Origin: Paracoccaceae bacterium
Lineage (GTDB): Bacteria > Pseudomonadota > Alphaproteobacteria > Rhodobacterales > Rhodobacteraceae
Direction of reading: 5' to 3'
Length of the DNA: 64,000 nt
Assembly: GCA_029243395.1 (NCBI GenBank)
Contig: JAQWSE010000013.1
Location: 186,001-250,000 of the forward strand
Position 1 is the first letter of the stretch, and each line of letters begins with the position of its first letter. Shown here in pieces: positions 53,103-63,020 of this stretch. A model generated the notes under the pieces. It had not been told where the DNA came from and did no database searches. It worked only from the letters and a program-made list of their open reading frames with translations. Position numbers and translations under genes: made by a program.

Positions 53103-54155
53103 TTATACGCATGGATTGGGGTCAGATAGATGGATATCATTTATTTTCTGAACAATGCTTGAATCAAGAGTTATATCAATACTATCGATGTTCTCCTTTA
53201 GCTGTTCCATGGAGGTGGCTCCTATAATGTTACTGGTTACAAAAGGTCGATCATTAACAAAAGCATTAGCAAAAGTTGCGGGAGTAATGCCGCATTCGTG
53301 AGCAAGTTTTACGTAAGTCTCTATTGCTTTCTCACCCCGCAATGTGTGGTGTCTAGAAAACCTGCGTGGCCACAGGGTATATCTTGCATTTGCCGGGTTC
53401 TTATTGCCAATATATTTTCCGCTTAATCTTCCGCCAGCCAGAGGGGAATAGGCTAACAAGCCACACTGTTCTCTAATTGCTATCTCTGAATTTGCAATAT
53501 CAAATACGCGATTAACCAAATTGTAAACATTTTGGATTGAGATTACTCTAGGAAGATTTTTTTCCTTTGCTAATTGAAGAAACTTTGCTACTCCCCATGG
53601 AGTTTCATTAGATAGTCCAATGTACTTAATTTTTCCTTCTTGCACCAGCATTTGCAAATTTTCCAAGACTTCTTGTATTGGTGTCCAGTCTGTATCACCC
53701 TCATCATAATCAAAATCTAAAGTTCCAAATTGTGGTACTTGTCGTTCTGGCCAGTGGAGTTGGTAAAGATCGATATAATCTGTTTGTAATCGCTTTAAAC
53801 TTGAATCAATTGCTGAATTCAGATTAGCTTTATCAAAACCAAGATGTTTCGAGCCTTTTCTAATCCAATTTAATCCTTCTGATTTAGATGCAATTTTTGA
53901 GGCTAGGAAAACACTAGATCTATTCCGTTTTTGTTTAAACCAATTTCCAATAATTTCTTCAGTTCTTCCATAGGTTTCTTTTCTGGGCATGACTGAATAT
54001 AATTCGGCGGTGTCAAAAAAATTTATGCCTCGTTCCATGGAGTAGTCCATTTGTTGAAATGCTTCTTCTTGGGAATTTTGCTCTCCCCATGTCATGGTGC
54101 CCAAACAAATGACACTAACCTCAACATCTGTATTGCCTAGTTTTCTGTATCGCAT
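53103..54155 (-). CDS. tas: Aldo/keto reductase, Tas-like
   Basis: 350 residues; NADP(H)-dependent. Catalytic tetrad: Asp and Tyr in FFDTAELYS, Lys in FLASKIASKS, His in YQLHWPER. The Tas-type long loop (WPERQVPQFGTLDFDY) and the C-terminal NADP-binding SNIIGATSMEQLKENI are visible. Cytoplasmic carbonyl reductase; natural substrate unknown. Confidence 0.9.
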   Translation of the reverse strand: MRYRKLGNTDVEVSVICLGTMTWGEQNSQEEAFQQMDYSMERGINFFDTAELYSVMPRKETYGRTEEIIGNWFKQKRNRSSVFLASKIASKSEGLNWIRKGSKHLGFDKANLNSAIDSSLKRLQTDYIDLYQLHWPERQVPQFGTLDFDYDEGDTDWTPIQEVLENLQMLVQEGKIKYIGLSNETPWGVAKFLQLAKEKNLPRVISIQNVYNLVNRVFDIANSEIAIREQCGLLAYSPLAGGRLSGKYIGNKNPANARYTLWPRRFSRHHTLRGEKAIETYVKLAHECGITPATFANAFVNDRPFVTSNIIGATSMEQLKENIDSIDITLDSSIVQKINDIHLSDPNPCV

Positions 54156-54399
54156 ATAAATCTCTTAATTTGTATGTCGTTAATTTTAATTGGATGGAAT
54201 GATTGCAATAAATCAAAAGAAGGTATTAAATTCAATAGGGAGCAACAAATAATTCTTTAAATATCAAAATAAATTTACTGGGAATTTAAGTACAATGTGC
54301 AAATCATTTAAAACATAGTGATTTTTTGTCTTAAAAAATCTGATTAATGATTTGATTAATGATAATGTGAACAATTTGAGCCAGAACTGGAGAGATTTA

Positions 54400-54996
54400 A
54401 TGTTCCGAGAAAGTTTCTTCTTATTTGTGACACTGATAGTTACAATGATTTGCAGCTTAAGTTTGGCTGGTGATTTCATAATTGGCTTAAAAGCATTTAA
54501 GAAACAAGATTATGCGACGGCATATGAGGAATTCATTTCTTTGGCTAATACAGGGGATATTCGAGCACAGACTTATATTGGAATGATGCATTTCAATGGG
54601 TTATCTGTGCCAAGAAATTTTGAGATAGCAGCTAAATGGTATGGACAAGCTGCAGAAAAGGGGCATCCACATGCTCAATTTCATTTGGGTTGGATGTATG
54701 ATAACGGTAAAGGTTTAGAGAAAAATAAAAATCTGGCATTCCATTGGCTTGAATCTGCAGCTTTACAAGGGCATCCCAGAGCCCAAAATAATCTTGGTGC
54801 AATGTATTTTAGGGGTGAAGGAGTTGAAAAGGATATCTTATTAGCCCAAATGTGGTACATGATTTCTGCATCAAAAGGTATGGTTGAGGCTACAGAAAAT
54901 TTGAATGGGCTTAAAGGTAGTCTAAGCTCTAAACAGATGTCCGTAGTGAAGGAAATGGTCAAGAAGTGTCTTACGAGTAATTATAGTGATTGTTAA
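54400..54996 (+). CDS. Secreted Sel1-repeat (TPR-like) protein
   Basis: 198 residues. The ATG at 54400 follows ggagag. Signal peptide-like N-terminus (LFVTLIVTMICSLSLAGD). Three to four Sel1 repeats follow (for example AQTYIGMMHFNGLSVPRNFE, AQFHLGWMYDNGKGLEKN, AQNNLGAMYFRGEGVEKD). It probably mediates protein-protein contacts in the periplasm. Confidence 0.88.
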   Translation: MFRESFFLFVTLIVTMICSLSLAGDFIIGLKAFKKQDYATAYEEFISLANTGDIRAQTYIGMMHFNGLSVPRNFEIAAKWYGQAAEKGHPHAQFHLGWMYDNGKGLEKNKNLAFHWLESAALQGHPRAQNNLGAMYFRGEGVEKDILLAQMWYMISASKGMVEATENLNGLKGSLSSKQMSVVKEMVKKCLTSNYSDC

Positions 54997-55083
54997 AGGC
55001 CTAGTAATGAATTTAAGACATTCTCTCTTGCCTTTAATCGCTGATGTGAATGCAAATAATTAATTATTATCAATTTCCAAAAC

Positions 55084-55599
55084 ATGCACTCATCACAAGA
55101 AAAGAATTATCATTTTGGGCAGATAATTTTGCATTGGTTAATTGCTGTTCTTGTTTTTTATCAATACGTATCAAGTAACGGATTTTCTGATGACAAGCTG
55201 AACAAATGTAAAAATTCGGAACTAGCTTCCGTTGAATGTGATTTTTTCGCCAGTCACTACCAAGTTGGATTATTTATTTTTGGGTTGATGATTTTGCGAG
55301 TAGGAATGCGCCTTTATTTCGGAGCTCCTATGCTATCCAACAAAGTACCTTCTATTATTAAGGTGTTAGGAAAAATTTCTCATTTAGCCTTATACTTATT
55401 AGTAATTGCAATGCCAATCACTGGTCTTTTAGGTTGGTATGTTGATTCAGGGACAGTTTTACCTATTCACAAGGGGTTATCAAACGTACTTTTGTCACTT
55501 ATTCTAATTCATATATGTGCGGTTGGCTTTCATGAAGGGGTCCTGGGTTCTAGTTTAATTCAAAGGATGGTGGCTTTTAATACAAAGTTAAAAAAATAA
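55084..55599 (+). CDS. Cytochrome b561-family membrane protein
   Basis: 171 residues with four membrane helices and haem-ligand histidines in ILHWLIAVLVF, ASHYQVGLFIFG, and the IHKGLSNV ... LILIHICAVGFHE helix. A quinol- or superoxide-linked b-type cytochrome of the YodB/CybB type. Confidence 0.88.
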   Translation: MHSSQEKNYHFGQIILHWLIAVLVFYQYVSSNGFSDDKLNKCKNSELASVECDFFASHYQVGLFIFGLMILRVGMRLYFGAPMLSNKVPSIIKVLGKISHLALYLLVIAMPITGLLGWYVDSGTVLPIHKGLSNVLLSLILIHICAVGFHEGVLGSSLIQRMVAFNTKLKK

Positions 55600-55628
55600 T
55601 ATTCATCATTTATTATTGGCTTGATTTA

Positions 55629-56033
55629 TCAAGGCTTAACTATAGGGTGACCTTTTTTAATCCATTCAGTAATCCCGTCTGTAACATCATAAATTTTCTT
55701 ATAACCTAACTTTTTATCTAAGAAATTAGCTACTATTCCTGTTCTTCTACCTGTACGGCAAATGAGTATGAAAGGGTCTTCCTTGCTTGCCAGCAAATCT
55801 AATTGTTGTAACCATTGTTTTACATCAGCTTTGCCATCTTTATTGAAAAATGTCATTAAGAAACTATCCTTGACAATGCCGGTTTGTTGCCATTCTTCCT
55901 TTCTCCTAATATCAATAATGGGCACACCAGCTTCTATTAGTAACATTAATTTTTTGTTGTCTATTTTTGTTACGTCTGCTTGAACTAACGTGCCATAGGT
56001 AGACAACAAAAGTATGATAACGATATTTTTCAT
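55629..56033 (-). CDS. Periplasmic rhodanese-domain protein
   Basis: 134 residues with a signal peptide (MKNIVIILLLSTYGTLVQAD). Single rhodanese domain with active-site loop LICRTGRRTG, so the catalytic cysteine is present. Handles sulfane sulfur or acts as a sulfurtransferase in the periplasm. Convergent with the b561 gene. Confidence 0.88.
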   Translation of the reverse strand: MKNIVIILLLSTYGTLVQADVTKIDNKKLMLLIEAGVPIIDIRRKEEWQQTGIVKDSFLMTFFNKDGKADVKQWLQQLDLLASKEDPFILICRTGRRTGIVANFLDKKLGYKKIYDVTDGITEWIKKGHPIVKP

Positions 56034-56178
56034 TTTAATTTCCAGTGTATAATTTATAATTTGGTCTTAGAGTATAGTTGGAAAATTGCTTAATTAAAGG
56101 TTTTATAGGTCTATGAGTGATTTCCTGGATTACGATATTTAAATACATAAAGCATACAAATTTTTGTTGAGGGTTTAA

Positions 56179-57324
56179 ATGGTTGAGATCTTAAAATGTC
56201 AGCGACACCTTTTTAATATTCCAGAAGATGTTGTTTACTTAAATACGGCATATATCTCACCGATTTCATTTAGTGTTTTGGAGGCAATTAGACGCGGTTC
56301 AACATTAGAATCACGCCCATGGGAGATATCTCCGAAAAAGCAATTTTTTGACGATTTAGAAGAAGTAAAGTCTGCATTTGCAAAATTATTCAACATAGAT
56401 TCAAAGAATGTAGCTTTAATTCCATCTACATCTTATGGAATTTCTTCAGCAGCCAAGAATATTCAGATCAATTCTGATCAAAGAATAATTGTACTGAAAG
56501 ATCAGTTCCCTTCAAACGTTTATCCTTGGTTTGATTTGGCAAAACACAGTGGCGGCTCTGTAGAAATGCTTGATGTCGGATATGGTGGAAACATTACAGC
56601 TAATCTCATCAATGCAATCGATGAACGTGTGGCTGCTGTCGCTATTCCCAATGTTAGGTGGACCGATGGAGCTCTTTTAAATCTTAATCAGATTAAAGAG
56701 GCCTGCAATGGAGCAGGCGCAAAGTTGATACTAGACTTGACTCAATCAGCAGGCGCGATGGTAACGGACCTCTCTTTAGTTCAACCAGATTTTGCAGTTA
56801 TAGCAAATTATAAATGGATGTTAGGTCCTTATTCTACCGCTTTCTTATATGTCAGTGATAAGTTTTTGGAAGGTAGCCCCCTGGAGCAAACTTGGTCAGG
56901 AAGAAAAGATAGTGATGATTTTTCTAAGTTGACAGACTATAAATTTGAGTATCAGCCTGGAGCAAGTAAATTTGATATGGGAGAGCGAGCCAATTTTTCT
57001 TTACTGCCTGGTGTTAAGGCGTCACTGGATCAACTTGCTGACTGGGGAATTGAAAATGTGCAAAATACGCTTCAGAATAATTCCAGGATGCTTTGTGCGG
57101 AATTGGACAAATTGGGATTAACTACTCTAAGTGAGAAACAGCGTGCACCACATTTTATTGGCGTAAAACTGCCAAATAATGACAGTTCACGAATATTGTC
57201 AAAATTTCGAGAAGACAAGATTTACTTGTCTGAACGTTCTGGATATTTGCGGATAACACCGCATTTGTGGAATAGTCCGGAAGATTTTACCAAATTCCTT
57301 AGTGCTCTGGGTGCTTTGATTTAG
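56179..57324 (+). CDS. Class V PLP-dependent aminotransferase/desulfurase-family protein
   Basis: 381 residues. YLNTAYISPIS at the N-terminus, VALIPSTSYGISSAAK, AIPNVRWTDGALL, LDLTQSAGAM and the PLP lysine in VIANYKWMLGPYSTA. It is the NifS/kynureninase-like branch, but no cysteine loop typical of desulfurases is evident, so an isopenicillin-epimerase or kynureninase-like reaction is possible. Confidence 0.87.
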   Translation: MVEILKCQRHLFNIPEDVVYLNTAYISPISFSVLEAIRRGSTLESRPWEISPKKQFFDDLEEVKSAFAKLFNIDSKNVALIPSTSYGISSAAKNIQINSDQRIIVLKDQFPSNVYPWFDLAKHSGGSVEMLDVGYGGNITANLINAIDERVAAVAIPNVRWTDGALLNLNQIKEACNGAGAKLILDLTQSAGAMVTDLSLVQPDFAVIANYKWMLGPYSTAFLYVSDKFLEGSPLEQTWSGRKDSDDFSKLTDYKFEYQPGASKFDMGERANFSLLPGVKASLDQLADWGIENVQNTLQNNSRMLCAELDKLGLTTLSEKQRAPHFIGVKLPNNDSSRILSKFREDKIYLSERSGYLRITPHLWNSPEDFTKFLSALGALI

Positions 57325-57395
57325 TGTTGCAAGCAAAGTTGGCAACCCCAAAGTCTCCATATCCCAAATTGGTGTTAAGTTTTTGAGATAGTTGG

Positions 57396-58304
57396 TTAAG
57401 AAATATTTTTCTTGTGCCTATTTTTGATCAATAGGGTAGAATTATAACAAATAGCTATCAATAGGATTATCCCCCCTAAGAAAGTCATTTGGCTAGCCTT
57501 TTCTCCTAAGAAAAGCCATACCCAAATAGGCCCTAATAGCACTTCAGATAGCGAAAGTAGGGTTAATTCAGCAGCAGGAACAGACTTTGAGCCTATGGTA
57601 TATAAAACTAACCCGATTCCTACTTGGAAAATTCCTAAGCCTAATGCGAACATTGCGTCTGAACGGTTCAATAGTAGGCTCATTCCTTGGTAGTAACATA
57701 TTGGAATTGTCAAGGTAATTGCCAGTAATCCTGACAAAAAAACTGCTGGTAGCATATCTGTCTGTTTCCCCCACCGGAGAGAAATAGTAAAAATGGAGAA
57801 TCCAAAGGCTGATATGACCCCAGCAGCACTACCCCTTAACGTATTACTACCTACACTTTCAAAGACCATTATAGCAATTCCAAACATAGCAAAGCCTATA
57901 GCTATTATAGTGTAATTAGGAACTTTCTCTCCGAGACAAAGATAACCCAGAATTGCTGTTATAAATGGGGCAGAAGCAAACAGAAGCATAGCATTTGCGA
58001 CAGTAGTATTTTGGACTGCATAGATCCCTCCGGAGTAGGCCATAAAAAGCCCTGCTGCCGCAAAAAATGCTGGAGTTTGTGCGCGATACATTAAAAGGAA
58101 GGGGTTTTTCTTATTTTTGATTTGTAAGACTACGTATAGAAATACAACTAAACTTGCTGATCGATACAAAAGTATCTGCCAAACATTAGCGCTCTCGATT
58201 AATCTTATGCCAATACCCATCATAGACCAAAGAATACCGGCAGCTATGACATAATAAATTCCGTGTGTAGTTTTGTGGTGCTTCGGCATTTCTATTTTAA
58301 GCAT
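57396..58304 (-). CDS. EamA/DMT-superfamily permease
   Basis: About 302 residues from the ATG at 58304 (a TTG at 58331 is possible). Ten helices in two EamA repeats; NTTVANAMLLFASAPFITAILGYLCLGE closes the first and LSLSEVLLGPIWVWLFLGEKAS the second. Putative exporter of an amino acid or metabolite. Confidence 0.9.
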   Translation of the reverse strand: MLKIEMPKHHKTTHGIYYVIAAGILWSMMGIGIRLIESANVWQILLYRSASLVVFLYVVLQIKNKKNPFLLMYRAQTPAFFAAAGLFMAYSGGIYAVQNTTVANAMLLFASAPFITAILGYLCLGEKVPNYTIIAIGFAMFGIAIMVFESVGSNTLRGSAAGVISAFGFSIFTISLRWGKQTDMLPAVFLSGLLAITLTIPICYYQGMSLLLNRSDAMFALGLGIFQVGIGLVLYTIGSKSVPAAELTLLSLSEVLLGPIWVWLFLGEKASQMTFLGGIILLIAICYNSTLLIKNRHKKNIS

Positions 58305-58469
58305 GTCTGAAATGTGGAGGACTTTCCTCAAGTAAACAAATAACTTGTTAAAAAGTGTATTTAAAATTTCTGTGAGTGTACATTGATAATTTTGAGTTTA
58401 TTTCAATTGTCTAGTTATTTTGGTTATACTCTGGTAGGAAAACGAACAGCAATATATTTGCGAGGTAAA

Positions 58470-59084
58470 ATGGACAAATACAAAATTCTAGGCCGATCTG
58501 GTGCGGGGTCTTTAATTCCAGAATTTCTTTTGACAGAACTAGGTGTAGAGTATGGGATAGATTTTTCCAAACCAACGGATCTAAGTGACCTCAGTAATGA
58601 AAGATTTAATCCTTTAGGTCGCATCCCTGTTTTAATTTGTCCAAACGGAGTTAAGATCTTTGAAACTGTCGCAATTGTCACGCATATCACTAGTCAATTC
58701 CCAGGATTAACTCCTGAGACAAAAGAACCGGAGTTTATGCTTTACTGGCAAGTTCTAGCTCTTTTATCAACCACTATCTACCCAGCATATCATCGGCAAC
58801 ATCATTCTATAGCATATGTTGATGAAATTGGTTGTCAGAGTCTTCTAGTAAAGGCCCAGGAAGAACAATCTATAGTTTTTGATTATCTGGAAGGATTGTT
58901 TTCCCCGTTTTTGTGTGGAAATCAGATATCGGCCGTTGATTTTTATTTTTATACCCTCAGTCGCTGGGATTTAAATAAAGCACGATTAAGGGAAGGGCGA
59001 CCTAATTTGACAGCATTTTTGGATAAAATGAGATCAAGAGACACTGTTGACAAAGTATTAAAAAATCAACCAAAAAGAAAATAA
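58470..59084 (+). CDS. Glutathione S-transferase-like protein
   Basis: 204 residues. The ATG at 58470 with gaggt upstream gives the normal GST start (MDKYKILGRSGAGSLIPEFLL). Thioredoxin-like N-terminal half with NPLGRIPVLICPNGVKIFETVAI (cis-Pro and glutathione-binding E-[TS]), helical C-terminal half with ISAVDFYFYTLSRW. Substrate unknown. Confidence 0.87.
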   Translation: MDKYKILGRSGAGSLIPEFLLTELGVEYGIDFSKPTDLSDLSNERFNPLGRIPVLICPNGVKIFETVAIVTHITSQFPGLTPETKEPEFMLYWQVLALLSTTIYPAYHRQHHSIAYVDEIGCQSLLVKAQEEQSIVFDYLEGLFSPFLCGNQISAVDFYFYTLSRWDLNKARLREGRPNLTAFLDKMRSRDTVDKVLKNQPKRK

Positions 59085-59112
59085 TTTAAAAATTAAATTT
59101 TTGGGAGCAGAG

Positions 59113-59598
59113 ATGCCAAGTTTTGACATTGTAAGTAAAGTAGATGTAAGCGAGCTAAAAAATGCAGTTTCAAATTCCATGAAGGAAATTGGGCAACGAT
59201 ATGATTTTAAGGGATCAATTTCAGATGTGCAATTGGAGACGGATTTCTTAGTGGTTATGACTGAGGATGATTTAAAAGCGAAGCAAGTATACGAGATATT
59301 GATAGCTAATATTGTTAGGAGAAAAATTGACCCTAAAGTTCTTCTTGAAATTAGTCGTGAATCAGCTTCTGGAAATACTATCCGAATCCGATTTGAAATT
59401 GTGCAAGGAATCCAGCAAGAAGAGGCTAAAATTATCAATACAGAAATTAAAAAATCTAAACTAAAGGTAAAAAGTCAAATACAAGGAGATGAGATAAGGG
59501 TGTCAGGGCAAAAGAGAGATGATTTACAAAGAGTCATTCAAATGATCAAAGCCTTGCACCTTCAAACCCCCACTCAATTTATCAATTTTCGTGATTGA
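59113..59598 (+). CDS. YajQ-family nucleotide-binding protein
   Basis: 161 residues. The ATG at 59113 follows gggag, and MPSFDIVSKVDVSELKNAV is the family N-terminus. RYDFKGS and the C-terminal QIQGDEIRVSGQKRDDLQ are present. YajQ proteins bind tRNA/nucleotides, and some bind cyclic di-GMP. Confidence 0.95.
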   Translation: MPSFDIVSKVDVSELKNAVSNSMKEIGQRYDFKGSISDVQLETDFLVVMTEDDLKAKQVYEILIANIVRRKIDPKVLLEISRESASGNTIRIRFEIVQGIQQEEAKIINTEIKKSKLKVKSQIQGDEIRVSGQKRDDLQRVIQMIKALHLQTPTQFINFRD

Positions 59599-59647
59599 AG
59601 ATATTCCCAATAAACTTTTTTATAAGGTATAGTGAAAGGAGAATATA

Positions 59648-61348
59648 TTGCTTTGTAAAATTCCAGAACTATTTGCTCAAGATGAAGAACTTGAGTATCT
59701 CAAAGAAAAAGCTCCTACCCTTAAATCATGGCATCTTACAGTTCGTCAGGCGTGTGATTTAGATTTGTTACTGAATGGTGCTTTTCATCCTCTAACAGGT
59801 TTTTTAAACAAAGACGAATATAATTCAGTTTGTGAAAATATGTGCCTAACTAGTGGTGAGCTATGGCCCATCCCAATAAACCTAGATGTTTCAGAAAACT
59901 TTTCTCAAATAGTTAAGCCAGGTGAAGAAATAGCTCTTAGGGATCAAGAAGGTGTTATCTTGGCAATTTTGACTGTAGAAGATATTTGGTCGCCAGACAA
60001 ACCTTTTGAAGCGGAAAATGTTTTTGGTAGTAATGATGCGGAACACCCTGGAGTAAGTTATCTAAAACAGAAAGCTGGACCAGTTTATGTTGGCGGGTCA
60101 GTCATTGGAGTAAATAAGCCCACATTTTATGATTTCAAAACTCTTCGGGATACACCTAATGAATTGAGGAAGAAATTTAATGAAGTTGGTTGGTCTAGAA
60201 TTGTTGCGTTTCAAACTAGGAATCCTCTACATCGTGCTCATTATGAACTGACTCATCGAGCATCAGAAGAATTCCAGGCTAATTTATTAATTCATCCGGT
60301 TGTAGGGATGACTAAACCTGGTGATATTGACCACTTTACCAGGGTTCGCTGTTATGAAGCAATACTTCACCAATATCCTAGATCCAGCACCTGTCTTTCC
60401 TTATTAAATTTAGCAATGAGGATGGCTGGTCCCAGAGAAGCTATCTTGCATGGCCTTATTAGGGCCAATTATGGTTGTACGCATTTCATTATAGGTAGAG
60501 ATCATGCTGGCCCAGGGTTGAACAGCGACAATAAGCCTTTTTATGAACCATACAAGGCCCAGGAAATTTTTGAAAGGTATCAGGACAAAATTAATATCAA
60601 CTTGATTAAATTTAAAAATTTTGTGTATGTTGAAGATAAAGCTCAATTTGAAGCTATTAATGAGGTTCCTAGTGGAGCAAAAACCCTAGAGATATCTGGA
60701 ACCGAATTGAGGAGAAGATTGAACAATGATCTTCCCATCCCTGAATGGTTTTCTTTTCCGGACGTTATCAGGGAGTTAAGGCGTTCAAGGCCACCAAGAA
60801 ATCAACAGGGTTTTACAGTATTTTTCACTGGGCTGTCTGGGTCTGGTAAGTCTACAATAGCAAATGCCTTGCTAAATATGCTTTTAGAAATTGGAGATCG
60901 TCCGGTTACATTGCTTGATGGTGATATAGTTCGAAAGAGGCTTAGCTCTGAGCTTGGTTTTTCTAAAGAACATAGAGACTTAAATATTCGACGGATAGGT
61001 TATGTCGCTATGGAAATAGTAAAGAATGGTGGCATAGCTATTTGTGCTCCTATCGCACCTTATGAACAGACAAGAAAGGCTGTGAGAGAAGAGATTCAGT
61101 CTTTTGGTTCATTTGTTGAGGTGTATTTATCTACTACTTTAGAAGTTTGTGAGAGACGAGATCGAAAAGGGCTTTATAAATTAGCAAGGTTAGGAAAAAT
61201 AAAGGAATTTACAGGTATTTCAGATCCATATGAAGTTCCTCAAAGTCCTGAACTTGAAATTGACTCTGAGAACTCTTCTGTAGAACATTGTGCGTCTGAA
61301 ATCATGCTAAAGCTAAGGAGCCTAGGTTTACTGGGTGCAAGGGTATGA
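59648..61348 (+). CDS. Bifunctional sulfate adenylyltransferase / adenylylsulfate kinase
   Basis: 566 residues. TTG start with aaaggag at ideal distance. Residues 1 to about 385 are ATP sulfurylase, with the active-site QTRNPLHRAHYEL and the GRDHAGPG loop. The rest is APS kinase, with P-loop FTGLSGSGKST, LDGDIVRKRL and CAPIAPYEQTRKAVR. It makes PAPS from sulfate and ATP in two steps on one chain (Sat-CysC fusion), for sulfate assimilation or sulfation. cysQ follows 52 bases downstream. Confidence 0.96.
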   Translation: MLCKIPELFAQDEELEYLKEKAPTLKSWHLTVRQACDLDLLLNGAFHPLTGFLNKDEYNSVCENMCLTSGELWPIPINLDVSENFSQIVKPGEEIALRDQEGVILAILTVEDIWSPDKPFEAENVFGSNDAEHPGVSYLKQKAGPVYVGGSVIGVNKPTFYDFKTLRDTPNELRKKFNEVGWSRIVAFQTRNPLHRAHYELTHRASEEFQANLLIHPVVGMTKPGDIDHFTRVRCYEAILHQYPRSSTCLSLLNLAMRMAGPREAILHGLIRANYGCTHFIIGRDHAGPGLNSDNKPFYEPYKAQEIFERYQDKININLIKFKNFVYVEDKAQFEAINEVPSGAKTLEISGTELRRRLNNDLPIPEWFSFPDVIRELRRSRPPRNQQGFTVFFTGLSGSGKSTIANALLNMLLEIGDRPVTLLDGDIVRKRLSSELGFSKEHRDLNIRRIGYVAMEIVKNGGIAICAPIAPYEQTRKAVREEIQSFGSFVEVYLSTTLEVCERRDRKGLYKLARLGKIKEFTGISDPYEVPQSPELEIDSENSSVEHCASEIMLKLRSLGLLGARV

Positions 61349-61400
61349 ATTTTTCGCACTATTATTTTTTAATAGATACTTCCAACTTTGTGATGATTAA

Positions 61401-62201
61401 ATGAACTTAGAATCCCTTATATCCAAGCTTAAACCAATCATGCGTAGGGCTGGGGAGGCGATAATGGATATTTATAGGGTTGGAGTTAAACCTAATTTTA
61501 AGGAAGATGGATCACCTGTCACATTGGCTGATAAGAGATCTGAGGAAATTCTTTTAAAAGCGTTGAAAAGAATTTCACCTGAAATTCCAGTTATTAGTGA
61601 GGAAGATTCTAAAAGTCACACACTTGAGGTTCATAGTAAATATTTTTTGGTTGACCCTCTTGATGGAACAAAAGGGTTCTTAGATTTTGATGGCAGAGGA
61701 AGTTTTACGGTAAATATTGGTCTCATATCAAATGGAGATCCTCTTCTGGGTCTTATCTATGTCCCAGTTACCAAACAAATGTTCTTTGGTATAAGCAAGA
61801 GTGGCTCATACATTGAAGAAAAAGAAGGATTTATCAAGCCTATCAAAGTCAGAATAAGCGATTGGAATGGAGCCATTGCAGTAGCTAGCGAAAAGCATCG
61901 TTCTCAAAAAACAGATCAATGGCTTAAGAATAAAAATATAACGGATATAGTTTCTGCCAGTTCTTCAATGAAATTTTGTTCTCTTGCAAAAGGGGAAGCA
62001 GATGTTTATCCAAGATTTGGACCAACAATGGAATGGGATACCGCAGCTGGCCATGCAATTCTATTGGGGGCTGGAGGATTTGTAACTTTGGGCGATAGTA
62101 AAACAGTCCTTCGTTATGGGAAGGAGAATTATAGGAATGGAGATTTCATAGCATGGGGAGGATTAAGTCCACAGACTTGTTCTCAAACCAATGCAAGTTA
62201 A
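61401..62201 (+). CDS. cysQ: 3'(2'),5'-bisphosphate nucleotidase
   Basis: 266 residues of the inositol-monophosphatase fold. Metal ligands are in EEDSK, the hallmark DPLDGTKGF and EWDTAAGHAIL. It removes the 3'-phosphate of PAP/PAPS, relieving PAP build-up. Position directly behind the PAPS-synthesising Sat-CysC gene supports this role. Confidence 0.94.
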   Translation: MNLESLISKLKPIMRRAGEAIMDIYRVGVKPNFKEDGSPVTLADKRSEEILLKALKRISPEIPVISEEDSKSHTLEVHSKYFLVDPLDGTKGFLDFDGRGSFTVNIGLISNGDPLLGLIYVPVTKQMFFGISKSGSYIEEKEGFIKPIKVRISDWNGAIAVASEKHRSQKTDQWLKNKNITDIVSASSSMKFCSLAKGEADVYPRFGPTMEWDTAAGHAILLGAGGFVTLGDSKTVLRYGKENYRNGDFIAWGGLSPQTCSQTNAS

Positions 62202-62229
62202 TATTTTATTCTTTAGAAAGTATGAATGA

Positions 62230-62856
62230 GTGTCTCAGATGCTAATAGACCATTTGGTGGTATCGGGAAGCCATTTAAAAGAAACTTGTGAGTACGTCGA
62301 AGATTCGCTAGGAGTGCGAATGGAGGATGGAGGCAAGCACAAGTTATTTGGAACGCACAATAAGCTATTAGGGTTAAATGATGGCCTTTACCTAGAATGT
62401 ATTGCTGTAGATCCTAGTGTGCCAAAACCTCCATATTCCCGTTGGTTCAATTTAGATAATTTTTCTGGTAACCCACGTTTAACCAATTGGGTTTGTTCTT
62501 GCGAAAATCTTAATGAAAAATTGGCTAAGCTCCCTATTAAAGTAGGTGAAATACTGAATGTTTCTAGAGGAAAACTTAATTGGGAGATTATCGTTCCGGA
62601 AAGCGGACTATTACCTTTTGATGGCTTGTTTCCAGCATTTATTAAGTGGCAGTCTATGCACAATCATCCATCAAAAAAATTAAAACCAAATGATTATTAT
62701 TTGAGTAATCTAAACATTACACATCCTGAGGGAGAGCAAATCAAGTATTTATTGAGAGATTTGGATGATAAACGCGTTTCCATTGAAGTGGGTAAAGATT
62801 TTGGTCTTACAGCCGAATTTAGTAATAATTTTGGCAAGAAAGTTATTTTAAGGTGA
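62230..62856 (+). CDS. VOC-superfamily (glyoxalase-like domain) protein
   Basis: 208 residues. IDHLVVSGSHLKETCEYVEDSLGV at the N-terminus and LGLNDGLYLECIAVDP are the glyoxalase-like-3 pattern. GTG at 62230 or ATG at 62239 are alternative starts. Enzyme activity unknown. Confidence 0.82.
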   Translation: MSQMLIDHLVVSGSHLKETCEYVEDSLGVRMEDGGKHKLFGTHNKLLGLNDGLYLECIAVDPSVPKPPYSRWFNLDNFSGNPRLTNWVCSCENLNEKLAKLPIKVGEILNVSRGKLNWEIIVPESGLLPFDGLFPAFIKWQSMHNHPSKKLKPNDYYLSNLNITHPEGEQIKYLLRDLDDKRVSIEVGKDFGLTAEFSNNFGKKVILR

Positions 62857-63020
62857 CAAGGTGATTATAGAGCTCAATTTTTATTAAATTAGAAAAAGTT
62901 TGTTAGTTTTATCAATTTGGGTAGATTGAATGGCTCTCTCTAAATATGGTATCTGGGGAATCACGATGTTATACTGATGGCTATTTAAATTAAAATAATT
63001 CAGATACAGAGGGAACAGGC